A stretch of 64,000 nucleotides of DNA from Chlorobiaceae bacterium (GCA_013335405.1 JAAXVR010000002.1:1-64000), one strand, 5' to 3'. Counted from the stretch's first letter, positions 36,558 to 51,052 are shown. Translations and numbers: made by a program. Notes: generated from the letters alone by a model not told the origin.

Positions 36558-37511
36558 ATGCAGACCCTGAGACCAAAAGCATTGCGAAAAGGAGATACCA
36601 TCGGGCTGATCTCCCCCTCGTCACACTGTGCTCATCCGGAAAGGATCGAGCAGGCGGTCAGGTATATCGAAAAGAACGGTTACAGGGTAGAACCTTCATC
36701 GCACCTCAACCGCATCGACACAGACCCTGCCGTCGCCGACAGCCACAAACTCCAGGACCTGCACGGAATGTTCGTCAACCCCGGTATACAGGCGATCATC
36801 TGCCTGAGGGGAGGTGCAGGAGCTTCCCGGCTGCTGAAAAAAATCGATTACGGGCTTATCGCAGCGAATCCGAAAATTCTCGTAGGCTATTCGGACATCA
36901 CTGCACTTTCGCTTGCCGTTTTTGCCAGGACCGGGCTTATCAGTTTTTCCGGGCCGATGCTCGCTACCGAACTTTACGGGCCGAGCCCTTACACCGAAGA
37001 GCATTTCTGGGGCATGCTCACCTCCGCATCCTACGCATTGTCCATCAGGAACCATAACAGCCACGCCATATCCTGCATCAGGCCGGGAAAAACGGAAGGG
37101 CGCCTGACAGGCGGGAACCTTTCCGTGCTCTCCTCGATGATCGGCACCCCGTTTCTCTCATCGTTCGAGGACGCAATCCTCTTCATCGAGGATATCAATG
37201 AACCTGCATACCGTATCGACCGCATGCTTGCACATCTTTCTAACGCCGGTCTGCTCTCCGGATGCAGCGGCATCCTCCTTGGACAGTTCACCGGCGAACA
37301 TGAAAGCCCGCAGGAGGAAGAGATCCGCCTGCAGCATATTTTCCATTATTACAGCGAACCGTCCCAGATGCGGGGGCCCGTCATGAGGGGACTTTCATAC
37401 GGGCACATCGAAAACCTGATGACCATTCCCGTGGGAGCCCGATTCGCGATGGAAATCTCTGAATCAGGGGAATTTTTTCTCGGAGCCCTGGCTCCCGTCA
37501 TCGAAGAGTGA
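36558..37511 (+). CDS. ldcA: LD-carboxypeptidase (peptidase S66, murein tetrapeptide carboxypeptidase)
   Basis: The 317-residue protein has the S66 pattern: LRKGDTIGLISPSS at the start, CLRGGAGASRLL near 80, and the nucleophile Ser in LVGYSDITALSLAV near 113. C-terminal Glu and His residues would complete the triad. It trims the terminal D-Ala from murein tetrapeptides during recycling, in the cytoplasm. No signal peptide is present. Confidence 0.88.
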   Translation: MQTLRPKALRKGDTIGLISPSSHCAHPERIEQAVRYIEKNGYRVEPSSHLNRIDTDPAVADSHKLQDLHGMFVNPGIQAIICLRGGAGASRLLKKIDYGLIAANPKILVGYSDITALSLAVFARTGLISFSGPMLATELYGPSPYTEEHFWGMLTSASYALSIRNHNSHAISCIRPGKTEGRLTGGNLSVLSSMIGTPFLSSFEDAILFIEDINEPAYRIDRMLAHLSNAGLLSGCSGILLGQFTGEHESPQEEEIRLQHIFHYYSEPSQMRGPVMRGLSYGHIENLMTIPVGARFAMEISESGEFFLGALAPVIEE

Positions 37512-37598
37512 CAAGAACTGTTGACACGCTATCTGCCCATGAGTATCTTGCTTTGTGAAATAACGTCGCGTAATACCGGTAAGCAATAACAATTATCT

Positions 37599-37916
37599 AT
37601 GGATGCTCCCTTTTTGATCGTGAGGAGAGTCTCGCTGCAAGAACATGAAACGCGCCCGGAAGAGAAACTCACGGGAACGGACCTTCTCGATCCCTGCCAC
37701 GTCGTACTGTACAACGACGACCATCATACGTTCGACGAGGTGATAGAACAGATCATCAAGGCCACCCGGTGTAACCGGCAGAAAGCAGAACAGTGCACCT
37801 GGGAGGTTCATACACGCGGACGGTGCATCGTATTCACGGGAGCTCTGGGCGCATGCCTCAGGGTCAGCTCGATCCTCGAGGAAATTTCGCTTAAAACCGA
37901 AATACAGACCACCTGA
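37599..37916 (+). CDS. clpS: ATP-dependent Clp protease adaptor ClpS
   Basis: The 105-residue protein has the ClpS core [20 protein letters not shown], which holds the N-degron-binding residues, and a final strand with [20 protein letters not shown]. It brings N-end-rule substrates to ClpAP. It is close to the convergent DsrE-like gene. Confidence 0.9.
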   Translation: MDAPFLIVRRVSLQEHETRPEEKLTGTDLLDPCHVVLYNDDHHTFDEVIEQIIKATRCNRQKAEQCTWEVHTRGRCIVFTGALGACLRVSSILEEISLKTEIQTT

Positions 37917-37935
37917 TACTCCACCTTGCAGCTGA

Positions 37936-38301
37936 TCAGTACGTCACCACCGATCTGGCGGTCATGACTTCTTCGACAAGGATCCCTGCCCCGGCTATCT
38001 CCACGCCTTCGACAAGGTCTTCAGCCACGATTTTCCGTTCCGTGATGCATGGCGAACAGAGATAGATCTTTCCTCCGAGGTTGATGAACGTCTCCATCAG
38101 TCTTTCAAGGGAGAGGAACCCCTCGGCCCTGACCTTTTCCGCTTCTCCCCTGCAGGCGAGCCTGACTGCCGATGACTGGAGAAACATGACAACTTCGACG
38201 TTAAGCGACTGCGATGCCGTTGCGAGCACGAACGGAAGTACCGCCTTTTCCGGGTTTTCCCGACCGGTGGTGCTGATAATGAGAAGCCTGCTGCTTGACA
38301 T
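37936..38301 (-). CDS. DsrE/F-like (YchN-type) small protein
   Basis: A frame opens at 38373, but the homologous part starts at an internal Met at 38301, giving 121 residues (MSSSRLLIISTTGRENPEKA). It has the DsrE fold: LNVEVVMFLQSSAVRLACRG and GGKIYLCSPCITERKIVAEDLVEG, with two close cysteines (CSPC) at the position of the active Cys in DsrE-type proteins. It is an orphan copy away from the dsr cluster, so a sulfur-relay role is possible but unproven. The start choice is uncertain since no ribosome site is clear. Confidence 0.7.
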   Translation of the reverse strand: MSSSRLLIISTTGRENPEKAVLPFVLATASQSLNVEVVMFLQSSAVRLACRGEAEKVRAEGFLSLERLMETFINLGGKIYLCSPCITERKIVAEDLVEGVEIAGAGILVEEVMTARSVVTY

Positions 38302-38547
38302 GAATGGACGGATTGATATTTCGGGCTTGAAAAAGGGGGATATCCGGCACCTTGCCATTTTCAGAATATACACCGGTTAAACGGTTTTTCCTTCAGCAGA
38401 GACTGATAATGGAGGTTCAGCAGTGCCGAAGTGCCCTCAGCCGTCAGTATTCCATCCTGAATTATCCCCGCATGTTTGTTATATTATCTGTTTTATGAGG
38501 TATAACTGACATAACACGGCGTTATTTCCATAATTTTTTCCAGACCG

Positions 38548-40017
38548 ATGAGTAATTCCGATCCGTTACGGGTTCAGACAAGCAGTCTGTCACCCGATAA
38601 AGTCATGCACAAGCTTGTTTCACTTGCCAAAAGGCGGGGATTCATCTTCCCTTCCTCTGAAATCTACGGAGGTCTTTCGTCCTGCTTCGATTACGGTCCG
38701 CTCGGCAGCGAAATGAAAAAGAACATCAAGGACCTCTGGTGGAACTCGATGACCAGGCGCCATGCAAACATCGTGGGCATCGATGCCAGCATCATGATGA
38801 ACCCGACGGTCTGGGATGCCTCCGGGCACGTGGCGAGCTTCAACGACCCTATGATCGACGATCGAACAACAAAGAGACGTTACCGGGCAGACCACCTGAT
38901 CGAGAACCACATAGAAAAACTTCGCCGCGAAGGGAAAAATGACCAGGCTGAAAAGGTACAGGCTGCTTACGAGGCTGTATCCGGGGCTCCCGACACCAAC
39001 CGTGCCCTTTACGACCTGATCGTCGCCGAAGCCATCAGGGCTCCCGATACCGGTTCGGGCGACTGGACCGAGGTGCGCCAGTTCAACCTGATGTTCCAGT
39101 GCGCGATGGGAGCTGTCGCGGACACATCGAACATCGTATACCTTCGCCCGGAAACCGCACAGGGAATCTTTGTCAATTTCCACAACGTGCGGGAATCATC
39201 GCGCATGAAAGTACCTTTTGGCATCGCCCAGATCGGCAAGGCGTTCCGCAACGAAATCGTCAAAGGCAACTTCATCTTCCGCATGGTCGAATTCGAACAG
39301 ATGGAGATGCAGTATTTCGTCAAGCCCGGGACACAGATCGAGGCATTCGAAGCATGGAGAGAAGAACGTTTCAACTGGTATGTCGACGTGCTCGGGATCA
39401 GTCCGGAAAAACTTCACTGGTACAAACACGACAAACTCGCCCATTACGCCGATCTCGCCTACGACATCAAATTCGCCTTCCCGTTCGGCATCGAAGAGAT
39501 CGAGGGTATCCACTCCCGTACCGATTTCGATCTGAGCCAGCATCAGAAATATTCGGGAAAGAACATGGAGTACATCGACCAGACCACGAATGATCGATAC
39601 CTCCCGTATGTGGTCGAAACTTCTTCGGGATGCGACCGTCTCTTCCTCGCCCTGCTTTCAGATGCATATCAGGAGGACATCGTCGACGGCGAACCCAGAG
39701 TGATGCTGAAGCTTTCACCGAAAGTGGCCCCTGTGAAGGCTGCGGTACTTCCGCTCATGAAAAAAGGCGGGATGGGAGAGAAAGCCGAACGCCTTCGCGA
39801 TGATCTCGCAGAGTCGTTCCTTGTCCAGTACGACGATGCGGCTTCGATAGGCAAACGCTACCGCCGCCAGGACGAAATCGGCACGCCGTTCTGTTTCACC
39901 ATGGACCATCAGTCGCTCGAAGATCACACCGTGACCGTCCGTTACAGGGACAGTGCCTCACAGGAAAGAATCGACATGTCTAAAGCGAAGGAGTTCCTTG
40001 CGGCAAAGATCGTATAA
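38548..40017 (+). CDS. glyS: Glycyl-tRNA synthetase (class II, alpha2 type)
   Basis: The 489-residue protein has the class II motifs: LAKRRGFIFPSSEIYGGL at the start, motif 2 FRNEIVKGNFIFRMVEFEQMEM near 235 and motif 3 SGCDRLFLALLSDA near 353. It is the short alpha2-type GlyRS. The alpha2beta2 form (glyQ plus glyS) is not seen here. A leader of about 240 bases precedes the gene. Confidence 0.93.
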   Translation: MSNSDPLRVQTSSLSPDKVMHKLVSLAKRRGFIFPSSEIYGGLSSCFDYGPLGSEMKKNIKDLWWNSMTRRHANIVGIDASIMMNPTVWDASGHVASFNDPMIDDRTTKRRYRADHLIENHIEKLRREGKNDQAEKVQAAYEAVSGAPDTNRALYDLIVAEAIRAPDTGSGDWTEVRQFNLMFQCAMGAVADTSNIVYLRPETAQGIFVNFHNVRESSRMKVPFGIAQIGKAFRNEIVKGNFIFRMVEFEQMEMQYFVKPGTQIEAFEAWREERFNWYVDVLGISPEKLHWYKHDKLAHYADLAYDIKFAFPFGIEEIEGIHSRTDFDLSQHQKYSGKNMEYIDQTTNDRYLPYVVETSSGCDRLFLALLSDAYQEDIVDGEPRVMLKLSPKVAPVKAAVLPLMKKGGMGEKAERLRDDLAESFLVQYDDAASIGKRYRRQDEIGTPFCFTMDHQSLEDHTVTVRYRDSASQERIDMSKAKEFLAAKIV

Positions 40018-40053
40018 CAGTCATTGTAAACATTTGTAACCACGCTTCGACCC

Positions 40054-41196
40054 ATGCGTTATGATGTCGCAGTAATCGGAGGCGGCCCTTCGGGTGCCGT
40101 TGCAGCCGCGGAGATGAGCCGCGCCGGGTTTTCCACCATCCTGATCGAACGCAACCTCGAAAACATGAAACCCTGCGGGGGGGCCATCCCCCTGGGGCTT
40201 ATCGAGGAATTCAGAGTCCCCGCGGAACTTGTCGAAAAGAAGCTCTCCCACATGAGGGCCCGATCGCCGAAAGGAAGGATCATCGACATGCGCATGCCAA
40301 ACGGGTACGTCGGTATGGTGCGGCGTGAAAAATTCGACGCATGGCTCCGCAATGAAGCGAAAAAAGCAGGGGCGGAAATAGCCGAAGGCCTCGTGCAATC
40401 CGTAGCCCACGCCGGAGACGGATTCGTGATCACGACCCTCAACGACAAAATCCCTCCACTTCGGGCCCGCAGGATTATCGGAGCGGACGGAGCGAACTCT
40501 AAAACCGCGGAGAACCTCTGCTTTCCAGCCAATGATCTGAAAGTGATCGCCATGCAGCAGCGATTCAGGTACACCCCGGAAACAGAAAAATTCAGGGATA
40601 TCGTCGAAATATGGTTTGACGGTGAGGTATCCCCGGATTTTTACGGTTGGATTTTCCCCAAAGCAGACCACCTCGCCATAGGAACCGGAACGGAAGATAA
40701 CCACCATAACCTCAAGAAGCTGCAGAAACGGTTCATTGAAAAAATAGGATTAACCGAAAAACCCTTTCTCGACGAAGCGGCGAAAATACCGATGAAACCT
40801 CGCAAATCCTTCGCACAGGAAAAGGCTATCCTTGTCGGAGACGCTGCGGGCCTCGTCACTCCTGCTAACGGAGAAGGAATTTTCTTTGCCATGCGTTCAG
40901 GCAAGCTCGGAGCAAAAGCCATGATCGCCCACTTCCAGAGCAAGGCCTCACTGCAGAATTATGAAAAAGAGTTCCGGAAGCTCTACGCTCCGATATTCTT
41001 CGGCCTCGAAGTTCTGCAGACGGTCTATTACCGCAACGACCGCCTGCGGGAAAGCTTCGTTGCAATCTGTGCCGACGACGACGTGCAGCGGATCACCTTC
41101 GATTCTTACCTTTACAAGAAAATGGTCCCGGCCCCGTGGAAAACACAGATGAAAATCTTCTCCAGGAACATCTACCACCTCCTGAAGGGATGCTGA
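40054..41196 (+). CDS. bchP: Geranylgeranyl reductase of bacteriochlorophyll synthesis (BchP)
   Basis: The 380-residue FAD protein begins [22 protein letters not shown] and continues with [11 protein letters not shown]. It has the [19 protein letters not shown] segment near 268 and the BchP/ChlP-type end [17 protein letters not shown]. It reduces the geranylgeranyl chain of (bacterio)chlorophyll to phytyl. It is 36 bases after glyS and is followed by a Ycf49-like membrane protein gene. Confidence 0.85.
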   Translation: MRYDVAVIGGGPSGAVAAAEMSRAGFSTILIERNLENMKPCGGAIPLGLIEEFRVPAELVEKKLSHMRARSPKGRIIDMRMPNGYVGMVRREKFDAWLRNEAKKAGAEIAEGLVQSVAHAGDGFVITTLNDKIPPLRARRIIGADGANSKTAENLCFPANDLKVIAMQQRFRYTPETEKFRDIVEIWFDGEVSPDFYGWIFPKADHLAIGTGTEDNHHNLKKLQKRFIEKIGLTEKPFLDEAAKIPMKPRKSFAQEKAILVGDAAGLVTPANGEGIFFAMRSGKLGAKAMIAHFQSKASLQNYEKEFRKLYAPIFFGLEVLQTVYYRNDRLRESFVAICADDDVQRITFDSYLYKKMVPAPWKTQMKIFSRNIYHLLKGC

Positions 41197-41242
41197 AAAG
41201 AGAGATGCCTCACGCAACGAAAAACGTATCGGAAAATTCGTT

Positions 41243-41944
41243 ATGAACCTTGCCGGGATCGGGCTCCTTTCGCTGCCGAACTGGGCCATCCATATCTCTT
41301 CCTCCCTTGAATGGGGTGTCGCTTCGCTGCTGATCTACCGTTACGGAAAACTTTGCGCCCGAAAGGAAATCAGGATTTTCGGCCTCTCCATGCTGCCGCA
41401 CTGGATCGGAAGTTTATTCATACTTGCCTACCATATCACCACAGACAGCATTGCGCTCCTGCTCGATCTTTCGGAAGTCATCAACCTTTTCGGCAGCATA
41501 TCGCTGCTCATGGCAACCATCAACCTCCTGAAAGCGAGGGAAAAGAGAGCGGCCACCAGTTTTGCTGCTCTCATGGCTGCCCTCATGTTTTCCGGCAAGC
41601 CGCAATCCTATCTCGGTGAAGATATTTTCGATGCAATCCTCCAGGTTTCGAGCATCGTCTACCTCACCTTCCTCATCCTCCTGGTGGTGCTCTACAGACG
41701 GGACAAGAGCGTTTTCTCGGGACTGACTGTCGCGGGATTCTGGTTCGTGGTGGTCTTCATCTCGGTTACCGTTTTCTTCATGTACCTGGCAACGGTACCG
41801 CGGGGGTATGCCTCACTGTCGCACGACGACCTGCTTCACGGATCGGCAGAAAGCCTGCTGACCATGAGCAACCTCATGATCGCCCTTGGCGCTCACAGGC
41901 AAATCAGGAAATTCGAAGCCGGAAAGGAAAACAATCAGAGGTGA
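41243..41944 (+). CDS. Ycf49-like (DUF2499) / DUF3593 fused membrane protein
   Basis: The 233-residue protein has about six hydrophobic helices and reads as two halves. Residues 8-110 match the Ycf49/DUF2499 pattern (LSLPNWAIHISSSLEWGVA and GLSMLPHWIG with conserved Trp/His). Residues 125-225 match DUF3593 (FWFVVVFISVTVFFMYLAT and the end DDLLHGSAESLLTMSNLMIA). In cyanobacteria and plants these are separate proteins found only in oxygenic phototrophs. Here the gene is 46 bases after bchP, so a role in pigment synthesis or assembly is plausible. It overlaps the convergent protease gene end by ten bases. Confidence 0.6.
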   Translation: MNLAGIGLLSLPNWAIHISSSLEWGVASLLIYRYGKLCARKEIRIFGLSMLPHWIGSLFILAYHITTDSIALLLDLSEVINLFGSISLLMATINLLKAREKRAATSFAALMAALMFSGKPQSYLGEDIFDAILQVSSIVYLTFLILLVVLYRRDKSVFSGLTVAGFWFVVVFISVTVFFMYLATVPRGYASLSHDDLLHGSAESLLTMSNLMIALGAHRQIRKFEAGKENNQR

Positions 41945-43653
41945 AGCAGGGAAGAGTACCTGTGTGAATCGGTAAGCACTTCGAGGGCTTTTCTCACAGC
42001 GGGATCCTGATCGAGCTCGGCCATGCGGGCAAGTCTCTCGCTGTAATGCCTGAGAATTTCAACTTCGAGCGCCGCAGCAACCTTGTCCGACTCCTGTGCG
42101 ATTTCCGTCTCTCTGATGCTGTCTATTTGCTGACGAAGCAGGGAAAGGCAGTTCTCCCTGCCTTCGTCACGCTCCGGCCGCTCCTGTTCGAGACTCTCTT
42201 TCAGCTCATTGAAACGCTGCTCGGACTCGGTCCTGAAGGTGAACTCCCGCTTACGGATGAAATCGCCGAATGAAGCCATCAATCCCTTGCGTTCAAGCGG
42301 CATTGAGGGCATTGACGCATTCGTTGAACGGAATCCCGCTGAAAAAAGGAACAGCATGCCTTTCCTGCGCAGCTCGGAAAGGTATGGCGACAAAACCGGT
42401 TCGGCGACTTCGATATCGGGGGAAATTCCTCCGCCTCCGTAGACTTTTCGCTTGCCGCTCGTATAAAAAATCCTCGATGTTTTTTCACTTCCGGTGCCGG
42501 GAAGCACCTTTCTCGTTGAGCGATCCCCTTCATCGAGAAGCTCTTTCTGGATCAGTCGTCCAGACGGGGTATAGTATTTCGCGGTCGTCAGCTTCAGGGT
42601 ATGACCGTAGGAAACCCTGATGACCGATTGAACGAGCCCCTTGCCGAAAGAGCGACCGCCGATGATGACCCCCCGGTCGAGATCCTGTATGGCGCCGGAG
42701 ACAATTTCAGCCGCCGATGCCGTTTCGTTGTTGATGAGGATGGCAAGGGGAAGAGAGGCGTCGAGCGGAGGGGTCGCCGTTGCATACGATTTTGAGGTTT
42801 TCGGAAGACGGCCCTTGATCGAAACAACTTCGCTGCCTTTTCGGACAAAGAGTGACGTGACATCGACCGCAACGTCCAGGAGTCCGCCCGGATTGTTTCT
42901 CAGGTCAAGGATCAGGCCCCGGAGAGGAACCTTTTTTCCGGAGGCTTCCGTGCGGAGGGCCTGGTAGGCTTCACGCAGATCTTCCGCAGCTCGAGTGCCG
43001 AAATTTTTCATCTCTATGTAGCCGATTCCATCGATGAGGCCGGAATAGCTGACCGAGTTCACCCTGACCTCTTCACGGAGAAGCTTGAGGGAAAATACCG
43101 GCATGCCCTGACGTTCGATCCTGATCGTTATGGACGAACCGGAGGGCCCCTTGATGAGCCCCTTCACCTCTTCGAGCGAGAGTTTCCCTATATTCCTGGA
43201 GTTGATAGATACAATGCGGTCACCGACCTTGATGCCGTTTTTCGATGCAGGATATCCTTCGACGGTCGAAGTCACGTAAATTCTTCCGTCGATAGAAGCG
43301 ATGCTGACGCCGATGCCCGGATAGTGTCCGCTGGTAAGCTCCCCGAAATCCTTCGAAGCATCCTCATCGAGAAAAACAGTATAAGGATCCAGGGTATGAA
43401 GCATACCGTCAATACCGGCATACATCAGTTCACTCACATTCACCTTGTCAACATAGTCCTTTGACACTTCCTGGTAGACTTCGCCGAGGAGGTCGATACT
43501 CCGGACGATATCGAAATACTCCCTGTTCGTCGAGGGTACCGCCTGAAGCGTCCCGGAGGGAACGGAAGCTATAAGAAACAGGGAGGCAAGTGCGCTTCGC
43601 AGGAGTCCGGGGAAGGACCTGCCGCATACCGGCCTTACAGAACGGTTATCCAT
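41935..43653 (-). CDS. C-terminal processing protease (peptidase S41, CtpA-like)
   Basis: The 572-residue protein has an N-terminal signal helix (about 17-40), a PDZ domain (residues 115-195; GHYPGIGVSIASIDGRIYV) and the S41 domain with the Ser in NNETASAAEIVSGAI and the Lys in GRSFGKGLVQS. It processes exported proteins at the C-terminus. The last 150 residues are a helical part outside the core. The end overlaps the convergent Ycf49-like gene. Confidence 0.9.
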   Translation of the reverse strand: MDNRSVRPVCGRSFPGLLRSALASLFLIASVPSGTLQAVPSTNREYFDIVRSIDLLGEVYQEVSKDYVDKVNVSELMYAGIDGMLHTLDPYTVFLDEDASKDFGELTSGHYPGIGVSIASIDGRIYVTSTVEGYPASKNGIKVGDRIVSINSRNIGKLSLEEVKGLIKGPSGSSITIRIERQGMPVFSLKLLREEVRVNSVSYSGLIDGIGYIEMKNFGTRAAEDLREAYQALRTEASGKKVPLRGLILDLRNNPGGLLDVAVDVTSLFVRKGSEVVSIKGRLPKTSKSYATATPPLDASLPLAILINNETASAAEIVSGAIQDLDRGVIIGGRSFGKGLVQSVIRVSYGHTLKLTTAKYYTPSGRLIQKELLDEGDRSTRKVLPGTGSEKTSRIFYTSGKRKVYGGGGISPDIEVAEPVLSPYLSELRRKGMLFLFSAGFRSTNASMPSMPLERKGLMASFGDFIRKREFTFRTESEQRFNELKESLEQERPERDEGRENCLSLLRQQIDSIRETEIAQESDKVAAALEVEILRHYSERLARMAELDQDPAVRKALEVLTDSHRYSSLLHL

Positions 43654-43659
43654 TGCCGT

Positions 43660-44523
43660 TTACCTCAAAGCATCTTCGAGAGCTGTGGCGCTGTCAGTCC
43701 TGGCATCGCGGTACTTGACGATAACAGGGGTATACATGGAAAGCCCGTGCTCGGCGGCAAAATCGCCCTTGATCCTGCGCGAACCGGCAACGACAACTGC
43801 TCCGGCCGGGATGACAAGCGGCTTTTCGGCAGTTTTCCTGTAGATGGTGTTCAGTGCGAGATCGTAGACAGGGGTGGATCCATTGAGGATGACTCCTGTA
43901 CCGATAACCGCGCGCTCACCAACAATGGTCCCTTCATAGATACCGCAGTTGCCCCCGACCATCACTTCGTCCTCGATGATGACAGGCATGGCGCCGATCG
44001 GTTCCAGAACGCCGCCAACCTGCACTGCTGCAGAAAGGTGCACCTTTTTACCGACCTGTGCGCAGCTTCCGACAAGAGCGTGGGAATCGATCATGGTCCC
44101 CTCGTCGACATAGGCGCCCACGTTGACATACGCAGGAGGCATCATGACAACGGCAGGAGCAAGATACGCTCCGTCACGGACAGACGACCCTCCAGGTACG
44201 ATACGGACGTTGTTCTCGATCGTTATGGCTTTGAGAGGATAGGTATCCTTGTCGATATAGGAAAATCCGGTGACGGATGCATCGGTCCGGACATGGTATT
44301 CCTGGAGACTGCCAAGACGCATGCCGAGAAGGATGCCCTGTTTGACCCACGAATTGACCGTCCACTCAGTCCCGATTTTTTCCGCTGCGCGGATAAGACC
44401 CGCATTGAGAAGGCTCTTGAATTCCTCGAAAATTTTCCGTGCGGAGGGTGTATCGCGAAGTTCCGCCGCACCGACAGACGACAAACCGAGAATTTCCTGT
44501 TTCAATGAATCGTACACTGCCAT
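43660..44523 (-). CDS. dapD: Tetrahydrodipicolinate N-succinyltransferase-like (DapD)
   Basis: The frame opens at 44604, but the start at 44523 gives 287 residues, near the usual length, beginning [13 protein letters not shown]. The left-handed beta-helix is seen as hexapeptide repeats over residues 130-255 (for example [20 protein letters not shown] and [20 protein letters not shown]). It succinylates tetrahydrodipicolinate in lysine and diaminopimelate synthesis. It precedes the protease gene by six bases. Confidence 0.88.
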   Translation of the reverse strand: MAVYDSLKQEILGLSSVGAAELRDTPSARKIFEEFKSLLNAGLIRAAEKIGTEWTVNSWVKQGILLGMRLGSLQEYHVRTDASVTGFSYIDKDTYPLKAITIENNVRIVPGGSSVRDGAYLAPAVVMMPPAYVNVGAYVDEGTMIDSHALVGSCAQVGKKVHLSAAVQVGGVLEPIGAMPVIIEDEVMVGGNCGIYEGTIVGERAVIGTGVILNGSTPVYDLALNTIYRKTAEKPLVIPAGAVVVAGSRRIKGDFAAEHGLSMYTPVIVKYRDARTDSATALEDALR

Positions 44524-44539
44524 GATGTATTCTGAACGT

Positions 44540-46228
44540 TTAAATATCGGCGAATTCCGTAGTGATATCCTTGTTGTTCCTGCGATTGTAGAACCTGAAA
44601 TCATCGCTCCGCAGGCTTTCGTCCTGCTTCAGCCTGACAAAGAGCAGGTGCTGCAGGAACCATTTAAGTTCCGTGCTCATCTCGGGGTTCTTCAGCGGTT
44701 CCGCTACCGTAGGGCTTACATAGAGGTCGAGCTGCTTGAAAGGCATCGGGTTCCTGAGAGCATATTTGCGCAGCCACCTCTCGATCTGGTTGATGGTGGT
44801 ATGCCTTGCCTGCACCACGCCGGTGCCACCGCAGGCCGGGCACTGGTCGCCCATTCGCTGCATGAGGCTCGGGCGGATCCTTTCGCGGGTTATCTGCATG
44901 ATACCGAAATCGGACATGGGCAGGATATTGGATTTCGCCCGGTCATTGCGCAATTCGGTTTTCATGGCGTCATAGACCTTCTTGGCATTCTTGCTGTCGA
45001 GCATGTCGATGAAGTCTACAACGATGATCCCGCCGATATCCCTCAGCCTGAGCTGACGAACCACTTCGCGGGCAGCTTCGAGGTTGGTTTTGAGCGAATT
45101 TTCCTCCTGCTCCCTTTTGGCTGCATAGCGGCCGCTGTTGACGTCAATGACCACCATCGCTTCGGTGTGCTCGATGATGATATAACCGCCGGATTTGAGC
45201 CACACTTTCCTTGAAAAAATGGATTCAACATCCTTTGCGATACCATAACCTTCGAAAAGCGGCAGCTTGCCCTGGTAAAGACTGACATTTTTCACCATTT
45301 CCGGGGCGGCCCACTGGATATAGTTCAGGGTCTCCTTGTAGATGACCGGGGAGTTGGCAACAATCTCGGTGACATCGGAAGTGAGCGAGTCGCGAAGCAC
45401 GCTCGAAATGATGGTATCCTCCTTGAAAATGAGCTGCGGGGGGGCCGCGTCCTTCAACTGCTCCTCAATCGCCTTCCACTTGGCAAGCAGCTTTTCGAGG
45501 TCCTGTTTAAGGAGCGTCTCCTCCTGGTCTTCGGCAACAGTACGAATGATGGCTCCAAAGCCTTCCGGAAGCATGGAGCGAACCAGTTTTTTCAGGCGCG
45601 AGCGTTCCTTGCGGGAAACGACACGGCGCGAAACGGCAACCTGCCCGCCTCCGAAGGGCAGCAGGACCATGAAACGGCCGGCTATCGTGATATCGGAGGT
45701 AAGCCGGGAGCCTTTGCTGCTGATGGGCTCCTTGATGACCTGGACGAGAATGGAATCGTTCGGCTTGAGTTTTCCTGCAATCATCTGTGTATAAGACTGC
45801 CTTTTTTCCGCCTTTTCTTCCGCACTTCCGGAAATTCTCTTTCCTGCGCTCCTGGCAGATGCTTTCAAACTGGCTTCCGGAGCCGGAGCTTCTGCTGCAA
45901 TGGCGGGAACCCCGTCGTTCTCGGCATCTTCGGAACCGCCGTTTTCCTCGTCGTCGTCGTCCTCTATGAGCGCCCGATAATCCTCGGTTGTGGTTCCTAC
46001 GTCCGAAAAATGAAGGAACCCGTCAGACTTCTGGCCTATATCGACAAATGCCGCCTTGAGCCCCTCGATAACCTTGTGCACCCTTCCGAGGTAAATGTCC
46101 CCGATACTGCGCATGCTTTCAGGACGTTCAATAATCAACTCGACAAGCCGGCCCTCCTCGACAAGCGCCACCTGTATCTCATCGCCGGTCTTGTTCATCA
46201 ATAACTGCTTGTTCGAACTCTTCTTCAT
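44540..46228 (-). CDS. rng: Ribonuclease E/G family endoribonuclease
   Basis: The 562-residue protein has an N-terminal S1 domain split by an acidic insert (residues 38-135), then the catalytic DNase I-like part with VVIDVNSGR near 365 and [13 protein letters not shown] near 398 (both Mg-binding Asp). The zinc-link CPACGGTG lies near 465. It is of RNase G/E type for rRNA and mRNA processing. It lacks the long C-terminal degradosome scaffold of E. coli RNase E. Confidence 0.9.
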   Translation of the reverse strand: MKKSSNKQLLMNKTGDEIQVALVEEGRLVELIIERPESMRSIGDIYLGRVHKVIEGLKAAFVDIGQKSDGFLHFSDVGTTTEDYRALIEDDDDEENGGSEDAENDGVPAIAAEAPAPEASLKASARSAGKRISGSAEEKAEKRQSYTQMIAGKLKPNDSILVQVIKEPISSKGSRLTSDITIAGRFMVLLPFGGGQVAVSRRVVSRKERSRLKKLVRSMLPEGFGAIIRTVAEDQEETLLKQDLEKLLAKWKAIEEQLKDAAPPQLIFKEDTIISSVLRDSLTSDVTEIVANSPVIYKETLNYIQWAAPEMVKNVSLYQGKLPLFEGYGIAKDVESIFSRKVWLKSGGYIIIEHTEAMVVIDVNSGRYAAKREQEENSLKTNLEAAREVVRQLRLRDIGGIIVVDFIDMLDSKNAKKVYDAMKTELRNDRAKSNILPMSDFGIMQITRERIRPSLMQRMGDQCPACGGTGVVQARHTTINQIERWLRKYALRNPMPFKQLDLYVSPTVAEPLKNPEMSTELKWFLQHLLFVRLKQDESLRSDDFRFYNRRNNKDITTEFADI

Positions 46229-46636
46229 GCTTGGTCTTTTTTAAAAAATGGCGTTGTCAGGGAAGAAACTTCCAGGTAACGGCTGAAACGCAATGGCAAC
46301 TGGGATAAAACAACTGGCATAAAATTACATTGCGGAATCACTGCAGGAATCCCCGGAAAAGGGACCGGCCCGTGTTCAGGGCAACTGTCGGCTTCGTCCT
46401 GCAGGAATAAACGGGCGCCAGCCGTGTTTCGCTGACGCAGACTTTTCGAAAATCCGGGAGACGGCCATGAATACCGGCCCGTTCACCGAAACGCAAGATA
46501 AGAAATTATATATGCAAACCGCAAAAGACCATGGCAAGCCAAAGAGCATGATCGAATAACCATGAAAAATCGATATTTTTCTGAAAACCTGCATCAGGCG
46601 GCTTCAGGCATCACTGTTTCACCAGTATGTTTTTTT
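46229..46636. other. Divergent gap between rng and rnhB
   Basis: This 408-base region holds the promoters of the minus-strand RNase E/G gene and of the plus-strand rnhB. A short repeat (ACCGGCCCGT near 46366 and again near 46475) is visible. No RNA gene, riboswitch or reading frame with family similarity was recognised. Confidence 0.4.
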
Positions 46637-47263
46637 ATGGACACCGCATATGAATATTCGCTCTGGCATAGCTCCCCGCTGCTCTGCGGAGTCGACGAGG
46701 CCGGAAGGGGCCCCCTTGCGGGGCCTGTAGTAGCCGCGGCTGTGATCTTCCCGCAATGGTTCCGGCCGGAAGATCATCCCGGGACCATCCTGGGAAGCCT
46801 CGACGACTCGAAAAAGCTTTCGCCGCAAAAGCGTGAAGCTCTGGTACCTGCGATCAAAAGCCATGCGCTTGCCTGGTCGGTTGCGGAAGTAGGAGTGGAA
46901 ACCATCGATGAGATCAACATCCTTCAGGCCGCCATGCTCGCCATGAACCGTGCGGTGAATTCACTCGCTGCAAACCCCGATTATCTCCTGATCGACGGGA
47001 ACAGGTTCAGTCCGGACCTGCCGATCCCGTATGAAACTGTCGTAAGGGGAGATGGAAAAGTATTTTCGATAGCTGCCGCTTCCGTACTTGCAAAAACACA
47101 CAGGGACAGGCTCATGAAAACATATGGTGCAACCTGGCCTCTCTACGGCTTTGAACGGCATTTCGGCTACCCGACAGGAGAGCATATCGCGGCAATAAGG
47201 GAACATGGCCGCTGCCCTCTGCACCGCAGGAGCTTCAGGGTAAGTCGCCTCGGGGAGAAATAA
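46637..47263 (+). CDS. rnhB: Ribonuclease HII
   Basis: A longer frame opens at 46562, but a start at 46637 gives 208 residues, normal for the family. It has CGVDEAGRGPLAGPVVAAAV near 15 (the Asp-Glu pair), DDSKKLSPQKRE near 60 and the third Asp in LLIDGNRF. It cleaves RNA in RNA-DNA hybrids and removes misplaced ribonucleotides. It is six bases upstream of yraN. Confidence 0.93.
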   Translation: MDTAYEYSLWHSSPLLCGVDEAGRGPLAGPVVAAAVIFPQWFRPEDHPGTILGSLDDSKKLSPQKREALVPAIKSHALAWSVAEVGVETIDEINILQAAMLAMNRAVNSLAANPDYLLIDGNRFSPDLPIPYETVVRGDGKVFSIAAASVLAKTHRDRLMKTYGATWPLYGFERHFGYPTGEHIAAIREHGRCPLHRRSFRVSRLGEK

Positions 47264-47269
47264 GGCACG

Positions 47270-51007
<3,738 letters not shown>

Positions 51008-51052
51008 AGAAAAAGCTCCTTTCTTAGAAATAGGTTGTTTTCCGCAGAGACA

